Positions 57,317 through 64,000 of a DNA stretch of 64,000 nt are shown one piece after another. Origin of the DNA: Lagopus muta (Eukaryota > Chordata > Aves > Galliformes > Phasianidae); assembly GCF_023343835.1 (NCBI RefSeq), contig NC_064435.1:58735634-58799633 (forward strand), written 5' to 3'. The position numbers and the translations under genes were made by a program. Position 1 is the first letter of the stretch, and the number at the start of each line of letters is the position of its first letter. The notes beneath the pieces are model-generated. The model ran no database searches. It saw only the letters and a program-made list of their open reading frames with translations, and had not been told where the DNA came from.

Positions 57317-57416
57317 CTGTTTTTGAGGAGTCCTCAGGCAGGGGAACATCATCCCTCAGCTTGCCAAGGACAGGGCTGCTGAAGGGTACCCTGGTAACAC
57401 AGGAGGTGAAGCGAAG
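57317..57416 (-). CDS. Coding-like stretch, possible exon (weak)
   Basis: On the minus strand a good acceptor (TATTTCCTGCAG) precedes 33 codons that include VPFSSPVLGKLRDDVPLPED. A GTGGGG donor follows. The length is 100 bases, phase 0 in and phase 1 out. It could belong to the same unknown minus-strand gene as the exons at 61.8-63.9 kb, but the incoming phase does not match the 61806-61988 exon directly, so another exon would have to lie between. Not recognised. Confidence 0.28.
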
Positions 57417-58995
57417 CTGCAGGAAATAACAGAATTAGTCTGGTATTTTTAAACTTAGACTTTGTCATGTGGTCTCTCTGCTAAAGATTTGTGAGAATTT
57501 CGCAAAATAAGACATGAACAAATCAATAGAGGAACAGGATCTGAACCACAATGCAGGCATTTGTTGTCTCCTTGTGCATTAAATTACCCAATTAATGTTT
57601 CCTGTTGCCTTAGCCCGTTCTAATAAGGCTTGATGTCGCTTATCAGCCCTAATCTTCTAAATGATGAGCAAGAACTGCAGCTGGATTTACAAGAGCCTTT
57701 GGGGCACAATACCAAACTCCCAGAGAGCTGAAGATCCATCCCTGGAATGATGCTTATTATGGGTTCTTATTCATTACCATTTACTTCACACAGATATTCG
57801 CTAATAAGATCAGATCAGCTTTATTTTTTAAAGTGCTATTAAAACAGATATGCTGGACAACCAATCTCTGTGTATAAAGCATTGCTCAAAAATTAAGCTT
57901 TTTCTTGCTTAAAACCATCATTTCAGATATATTCAGAAATATTCCTTTGAGTCAATTGACTCTGCCTAGTTTGTGGGCTTATTTTTCCCGACAAGGTGAC
58001 CTGCAGTTTAGGAATTATTTGAGCAAGAAAAATGTTTCCAGAATTAACTGAGAGTGATTTTTATGGACTGCGTGCATAAGTTAACTAATTAGAATAGCAA
58101 TGTTGGAAAGGAGTTGCTGGTAATGAGTAACTAACAGGTATAAATGATTTTTAATAGACAGTGGTAGTGACTTCAGCATGATAAATGCTTTCCTGTTATA
58201 TGATAAAAAATAAATAAATCTATTTTACTTAGAGATCCTGTTCCGGCACTACGAGGCCAGTGGGGTGGAGGAATAGATTCATTTAGATAAAATGCTATTA
58301 AATTGCCTGCATACTGTCCTGTCAGACAACTATCGACCCTATCCCATGGGAGAAATTGATTTCTGTGCAGAGAGCTATGTTCTTTCTGCAGCATATTGTT
58401 TTGCTGCTACTGCTCTGGTAATCACATCCTGCTGCCTCTTTTCCTTTCTCTCCCTTTCTGTCTATTTGTTGTGAAAGATTGATTGAGAGACACAAGGAAT
58501 TTACATTGCCATATTTGTTCCTAGTGGACCGTTTCAATTATTTTCTGTTAAAAACATGAATATTTCCTTTCTAATAATGTACATGTGAACTTCCTTAAGT
58601 GGTCTGTGAGTGACATGTTCAGGACACGCTGACATGCTCTCCTGTAAGGAACATAGGGAACTGTAGGGCTATCCAAACCCATAATGCCCGAATCATGCAG
58701 GTGTGGGAAGGGAGCTGATAGGGGATTAAGGATTGTTGCATAGCTGTGGATCATCTTTCCATCTTTTATGCTTAAACACTGTTTATTCAACTTCACTGAT
58801 GATAGACATTTTTAACTGGACAAAGCACTTGAGATCAATGCCAAGGTTGAAGTTGAACTTCATTTGAAGTCTTATGTCTGTGCAGGAAAACAAGAATAAA
58901 AATAACTGTCGTCAAAAAGGTACGCATTCAGATAATACGGCATTAGTTTTAAAAATGAGTTTTAAAAAGTTAGCTTACAATAGTTTTAGGACTAT
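57417..58995. other. No recognised gene
   Basis: AT-rich DNA with chance open frames. I see no repeat family, RNA gene or convincing exon. Confidence 0.35.
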
Positions 58996-59247
58996 TTAAG
59001 GAATTGCCTCAAGGTGTGCCAAGGGAGGTTCAGGTTAGATATTAAGAAAACTTTTCAGAAAGAACGGTGAGGCAGTGGCACAGGCTGCACAGGGAGGTGG
59101 GGGAGTCACTGTCCGTGAAGGTGTTCAGGAGCCATTTGGATGTGGCACTGAGGGATGTAGCTGGTGGGCATGGTGAGGATGGGTTGGTAGTTGGACTAGA
59201 TGGTCTTAGTGGCCTTTTCAAACCTTGATGATTGTATGATTCTGTGA
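58996..59247 (+). mobile_element. CR1 LINE 3' fragment, sense
   Basis: It carries 'gaggttcaggttagatatta', 'aggcagtggcacaggctgc' and 'tttggatgtggcactgagg', ending ATTGTATGATTCTGTG. Confidence 0.9.
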
Positions 59248-59814
59248 AAATTGTTTGTCTGATGAGTTATGTGCCTGATCTTTTCTAATTGTCTTTCATT
59301 CTTATATTAGTTTCATCATTGCATCTCACTTCAGTATTATCAGAGTCGAAGCAGGTGCTTGAAGGCTTGTTTGTGGGGATCTAGATCTTTGCTGCTCACT
59401 GACAGCATTTGCACATGAGGGAGTCTCTGACTGGGAATCAGCTGCAATCGGGTTCCTTGCTCTACTTCAAGCAGAAGGGAATGAGATCCTGCTGTTTACA
59501 CACAACTGTAATTTGGTAGTCACAGGTTGCTCTACCAGACCTTTGGATGGAGTGTGGAGTGGCTTGAACAGAGCCATGTACCAGACCAGGCTTGAAGATG
59601 ATGCATCACATCAAACTAATGATTCCATCTTTGCACATAAACACTGAGGCTATGCCAAATATCCAGAATTTCAATGCTTTTATGTTTGTTATGCTGAATG
59701 GTATGTAAGGCTGTAAAAGCAGAATTACTGGTGACCTTTAAAAAACAAACAAACAAACAGGATGGAGCTTCTTATTTGCCTTTTCCTTGCCTGCCTCCTT
59801 TAGTCTGTAGTAAA

Positions 59815-59879
59815 TAGGAAGTTGGACTTGATGATCCTCATGGATTGCTTCCAACACAGGATATTCTATTAATCTATGA
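59815..59879 (+). mobile_element. CR1-Y-like 3' stub, sense
   Basis: 'aggaagttggacttgatgat', then 'aggatattctattaatctatg': the last 65 bases of a CR1. Confidence 0.8.
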
Positions 59880-61805
59880 AATAGGCATAAAATATTGTTT
59901 GACCACATTCACATTGGCCATGGGGCATTGCACAGAAGCCTTGCCAGAGTAAGGTCGGAGCCTCCCTGTCCCTTTCCTCTCCAGGGGCTGGTGGCATCCA
60001 CTCCAGATGTTTGAGTATGGCCACAGTATGAGTATGGCACACTCACAAGCAAGCACAGAGCTAATTGTGACTGGGACACGAGTGGAAATTCTTGATGCAG
60101 AGACATGGCTGGGACATGGAGATTTCCTGGAGGAGAACAGAGACAGAAGGGCAAATCACAAGAATTCAAGAATCACATCTGGATTATCATATAGGAGAGT
60201 CCATCCCACATTTCTCAGTCAGACTCACAGGTGCCTGAGGCTAGTAGGTATCTGTGAGTCCTGAATACGTAATTTTTGTACTCATATTGGCTTATATTTA
60301 TTTTCGTTTAATCTGGACATAGTGGTCTTCATATTTTCTCTTTGTTTTCTGAATAATACAACATCAATATTACAGTAAGATATCTGCTGCAACGATAGTA
60401 ATTTAGCAGTAAACAGCCAGCATGCAGACATGGAGCTTCATTCTCCTCACACCAAGTTTTCTTTGATAGTAACTTTTCTATGGTTTTATAACTACCACTC
60501 ACATCACATCCTACTAGTCCTTTACAGCTCACAGTTACATTTCATTATTTTCCCGAGATAGCTCAGTATCTCGTAAGGTACTCTTTGTTTTGAGGTGTGG
60601 AAATGGAATGGGAGGCTGCACTGTCTGGTGTTATTAGAAATACAAAAGAAGGGAAGAGACAGAGGAGAGAGGATGAGGAGCTGGAAAGATGGAAGGTGGA
60701 AGAAGCAAGGGGGGAGGGGGACATGTATTTATGAGCATGACTAGGAAATGGACAGTGTTGTGTGGTCTGGGGAAATGGCATAGTCAGAGCACAGCTGAAT
60801 GAAAGGAGTCAGGTGGGAACAGCAGAAGGCCCAAATAGTGAGACCTACACCAGAGAAGGTGGGCTTCCTTCCTCACTCTAATCAGATATCAACCACAGAT
60901 TACAGGGGTAGTTTTTGTCTGTTGGTGACCAAGATGATGATAAACTAACAGGGTCTTGAAATATTAGAGCGAAAAGAATCTTACAAATAGATGGATACAA
61001 ACATCGGTTGGATTTATGAGGTATGAAATTTCTTGAGACACGTTGTCATCTCATTATGTGTATTTTTAATTAAGTAAAATTTAATTTGATAAGCCATTAG
61101 AAGTACCTCTACAAGGAACTGCTAGATTCACTTCATAAAGAGTTTCTAGGCTTCTTTCTCACAACAGGGTGAATTTTGCTCTGTGATCACTTTTTGTAGA
61201 GTAAGCAAAGCAAACAAGCTACTAGGAGAGTCTAATGCTGATAAAAGATGGGCTTTTGTAAACTGTATTCTGGAGTACCGTATCTTACATTTATTGTCTT
61301 GTGTTTACATTTGTTTGTGCTTCAGAACACACTTAACCAAGGAAGAAACTGGCCCTCGTTCCCATCCCCATCCTTGTTCCAACTGATTTCATGCAAACAT
61401 CCATGATTTTAACAGTACTTTTATTTTAGAGAGTGAAAAATGCTTTGTCTTTCATGCCAAGTACAGGGAGAGTGAAGAAGGGAAGAAGATGTCAGATGAA
61501 TCTGTCTGTAAAAGATGAACAGTTTGCAGGACCTGCTCTTGGACCATGCTTCTTTCTGTTTAGTGCTTTCCTCCTTTGCCACCCATTGCTAAAGACAAAC
61601 ACAAAGAAACACAAAGCAATTTAAAGCAATGTTGCAGTACAGGGTAACATATGGAATATCTAAGCATGGCTTACTACAGTTCTCCGGACAGAGGAAGCCA
61701 AAGATTTGTGTTACACTTTGAAATACACTTTTCGAACTGAGGAGCTTCAAATCATTTTCCAGTTCTCTACCAAGCCTCCTCTGTATTAGGAGAACTCTGA
61801 CTTAC
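59880..61805. other. No recognised gene; polypurine stretch at 60640-60720
   Basis: About 1.9 kb with no repeat family or RNA gene that I recognise. One 80-base zone is almost all G and A. If the minus-strand gene is real, this is intron. Confidence 0.35.
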
Positions 61806-61988
61806 AGATAGACTGGATAGTGGAAGTTGTGCCACCCTTGGGAACTCCGCCGCCATGAGAGGTGGCCTCACTGGACATCATCTGGGAGGCCCTGGAACCA
61901 CCAGAGATCCCACTGCTGGTAAAGCCTGAGGAGTGTGTTGAGCTTTTGGCACCTGGAGAAGTTACAAGAGAGATGTTGCTGTGCTTTC
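61806..61988 (-). CDS. Probable internal exon of an unidentified minus-strand gene
   Basis: It is a 183-base minus-strand exon candidate with acceptor TCTTCTCCTTAG and consensus donor GTAAGT. It is open in one frame, phase 1 in and phase 1 out. It encodes about 60 residues rich in Ser, Thr and Gly, with NISLVTSPGAKSSTHSSG, SGGSRASQMMSSEATSHGGG and PKGGTTSTIQSI. There is no known domain; it resembles a disordered linker or tail. It joins in frame to the candidate at 63534-63602. I do not recognise the protein. Confidence 0.5.
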
Positions 61989-62303
61989 CTAAGGAGAAGA
62001 CTTCGCAGGACAATTGTAAACTACCATTCTTTTCTAAAAACAAACAAACAAAAAAACCCCACAAAGCTAGAAAAAATGTCAGAAGAAAATGATTGCTAAT
62101 TACTTGACCTCTTCCATCAGTGCACTGGCTTTTAGATGGCATCCCGGTGAGAGAACGTCTACAATATTTTGTTGATGTTGCTGAATATAAAGAAAACGTA
62201 TAACTCAGTCACAAAGACAGTTTTGATTAATTTGGTTGTCCAAAACAGTATGGGGCAAGTTTGTCTCTGCTGGAATTGCAATTTTCTGAGGAGCTGCTGG
62301 AGG

Positions 62304-62354
62304 GACATGGTTTAGTGGGAAAATATCGCTGATGGGTGGTCAGTTGGGCTAGAT
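62304..62354 (+). mobile_element. CR1 LINE 3' stub, sense
   Basis: 'gacatggtttagtgggaaaa' and 'tggtcagttgggctagat' match the 3' region of a CR1 like the one ending at 43829. It is cut off where the next CR1 piece begins. Confidence 0.7.
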
Positions 62355-62475
62355 GTCAGGGAGAAGTTTTTCACAGAGAAGTGGTAAGGTGCTGAAACAG
62401 GCAGCCCAGAGAGGTTGTGGATGCCCCATCCGTGGAGGTGTTCAAGGTCAGGTTGGATGGGGCCCTGGGCAAAGT
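62355..62475 (+). mobile_element. CR1 LINE fragment, sense
   Basis: 'cagggagaagtttttcacag', 'gcccagagaggttgtggatg' and 'caaggtcaggttggatgggg' are internal CR1 3' blocks. The element ends inside 'ggccctgggcaa' without the terminal repeat. It lies in the putative intron of the minus-strand gene. Confidence 0.85.
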
Positions 62476-63533
62476 ATCCCTTCTTCTTCTGGGAGAAGTG
62501 TAAAGCATTACCAATGACAAATGATAGTGACAACCCTTAAAACATTCCCTGAGGATGCTCAAATATTTTGGTGATGAGCTTGTTATAATGTCATCTGTAA
62601 AGTGATATTGAACAATACTCATGCCCTGCTGCATGTGGGGGAGGGTTTCCAGCCTGAATGGAAAGGTTAAGAAGATGCGTTTGAAGAGTGAGAGATTTCA
62701 GGAGCACCTGCGGAAATGAAATCAGGCCCTTTTAGCTCTCAATCAGGCAAAGAACGTGTGGCAAGCTCTCCTGCTGCAGGGAGCCAAAGCTCACACCTGT
62801 CTTGGCAATGTTACAGAGCAAGTATTTTTCACAGGGATAAAAGCTCTTCTGGAGTGTGTCCTGTAGGCACGGCTAAAGTTTCCTGTAGTCTTGTAGATTT
62901 ATCTTCACCAAAACTAGTGTTTTTCCTAAAAGCATACAGTTAGTACAGATATTGCAAGAACAAAGTAAGGCACTGTTAAAAGTCTTTGTCTCTCTTCTAA
63001 ATATTCCCAGCACTTGAATTCAACTGCAACTTCGTGCTTTCTGTAGGATGCCACTGTTTATGGGCATGCACACTACTGCTGTACCACCATTATGTGTAAC
63101 AGTAGGCAGGGTTCTGCAGCTGTCTGCTTTATTATGGTATTAGTGATGCCTCTTGTGTAAGGGGTTCTGTGCTGATAATGCAGTGGACTGTGCCTTAGAA
63201 TAGCTCTTCCTGCTTTTTAATCCCTTGGTCCTCCTGTCAGTCTCTCAAGTTCTGTCCTGCTGCTACCATCCCCTAAGCTCTTTGCTGCTTTATTCTGTAA
63301 CTTAAACTCACTGATTGAATTATTCAAACTAAAATTTAAACAATACCTGTTGAGAGTCCCGCACAGTATCTCTCTAAGCGACCCTTATGTTACTCTCTCA
63401 GAGCCTCACACTATGAAAAGCATTGTCAGCAATGTAAACCACATCTAAAAAAATAACTTACCTCCTTTCAGTGAGGTTTATCACCATTTTACTTATTAAA
63501 AAATTGTGCAAATCTAGACCCTGGACAGCTTAC

Positions 63534-63602
63534 CTGGCCATCCACTCATTCTGTGGCTGGACGAGTCAAGCTCAGCTTCATCCTTGAGTAGATCTGTAGC
63601 TG
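63534..63602 (-). CDS. Probable internal exon of an unidentified minus-strand gene
   Basis: It is a 69-base minus-strand exon candidate, acceptor TTTTGTGTTAAG and donor GTAAGC, phase 1 in and phase 1 out. It encodes ATDLLKDEAELDSSSHRMSG followed by WP, a charged then Ser-rich segment. The frame joins without a break to 61806-61988 downstream and to 63823-63917 upstream. Not recognised. Confidence 0.48.
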
Positions 63603-63624
63603 CTTAACACAAAAGCAGTTGGCC

Positions 63625-63705
63625 AGCAGTTGACCAGCTGTTGACCAGTTGACTAGGAATTTTCCAGCAGTTGATCAGCAGTTGGCAAGTTGACTGGGAA
63701 CTGCC
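63625..63705. repeat. Two-copy tandem repeat, period about 41
   Basis: Units 63625-63665 and 63666-63705 both start AGCAGTTGA and share most bases. Each is itself built of AGTTGACC-like words. The repeat sits just upstream of the 63534-63602 exon candidate, in its putative intron. Confidence 0.8.
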
Positions 63706-63822
63706 AATATAGCAGAAATCCCTACTTGTTGCCACACCACAGACTATTGTTAAATGTGTTCCTGATACATGAGAGTGGTGAGTCCAAGATCCCCAAAGCA
63801 GGAAGGTGTTTGAAGCCTTCAC

Positions 63823-63917
63823 CCAAGGTCAGCCTGTGAACCACTGTGCTGCTGGGTAAATCAGAATCACATGGGGCTCTCTTCTCTGTGGGGTTATGCA
63901 TACTCAGAGGGTGTCTG
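63823..63917 (-). CDS. Probable internal exon of an unidentified minus-strand gene
   Basis: It is a 95-base minus-strand exon candidate. A branch-like CTAAT and pyrimidine tract precede the acceptor GGTTCAG, and the donor is GTGAAG. It is phase 2 in and phase 1 out. It encodes RHPLSMHNPTEKRAPCDSDL and PSSTVVHRLTL, and its last G joins the next exon as Ala. The three exons together would give about 115 residues of mostly Ser/Thr-rich, likely disordered protein. The family is unknown, and the 5' end would lie beyond the window. Confidence 0.42.
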
Positions 63918-64000
63918 CTGAACCAGGTCCCACGGATAGGATTAGCAGACAGGAAGCCTTGTGTGTGCATCCCATGGGACATGGGGTTAAACAAGAGCCA

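Noticed and set aside
1-64000. CRISPR array, operon, phage or toxin-antitoxin system
   Set aside because: Spliced vertebrate genes, CR1 LINEs and tRNA genes with Pol III terminators show avian nuclear DNA. No regularly spaced short repeats were seen.

Overview
The window looks like bird nuclear DNA, most likely chicken or a close galliform relative. It contains about 25 CR1 LINE fragments (the dominant avian retrotransposon), many ending in the typical ATTCTATG-type 3' repeats. It also holds intron-rich vertebrate genes, and the proteins match human ones closely but not identically. The chromosome cannot be fixed from the sequence alone.

Layout. Bases 1 to about 970 look like the 3' untranslated end of an unseen plus-strand gene (AT-rich, no open frame, AATAAA at 943). 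A CpG-rich promoter follows at about 1630-2075, then BLOC1S4 (1759-5930, plus strand, five exons, 214 aa), the cappuccino subunit of BLOC-1. After a stretch with no recognisable gene comes GLIPR2 (14661-38038, plus strand, five exons, 154 aa), the myristoylated Golgi CAP protein GAPR-1. Its first intron is about 10.6 kb. From about 39 kb to 57 kb I see no protein gene. That stretch holds a 1.85 kb 5'-truncated CR1 with most of the reverse transcriptase region, a cluster of smaller CR1 pieces, and two tRNA-Val(AAC) genes. The tRNA genes lie on opposite strands, one in each arm of an inverted duplication whose arms are about 0.7 and 0.55 kb and about 5 kb apart. At the right end, three minus-strand stretches with splice-like borders and matching phases (63823-63917, 63534-63602, 61806-61988) look like consecutive exons of a gene I cannot name. 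Two weaker coding-like stretches lie at 57.0-57.4 kb.

How the parts relate. BLOC1S4 acts in lysosome-related organelle biogenesis and GLIPR2 at the cytosolic face of the Golgi. Nothing in the sequence shows that they are co-regulated. The points most worth a second look are the five-exon structure of BLOC1S4 (intronless in mammals), the inverted tRNA-Val pair with fully compensated stem changes, the unidentified minus-strand gene, and an A-tailed retroposon with 8-bp flanking repeats at 15.7 kb. I found no operon, CRISPR array or intact autonomous mobile element.
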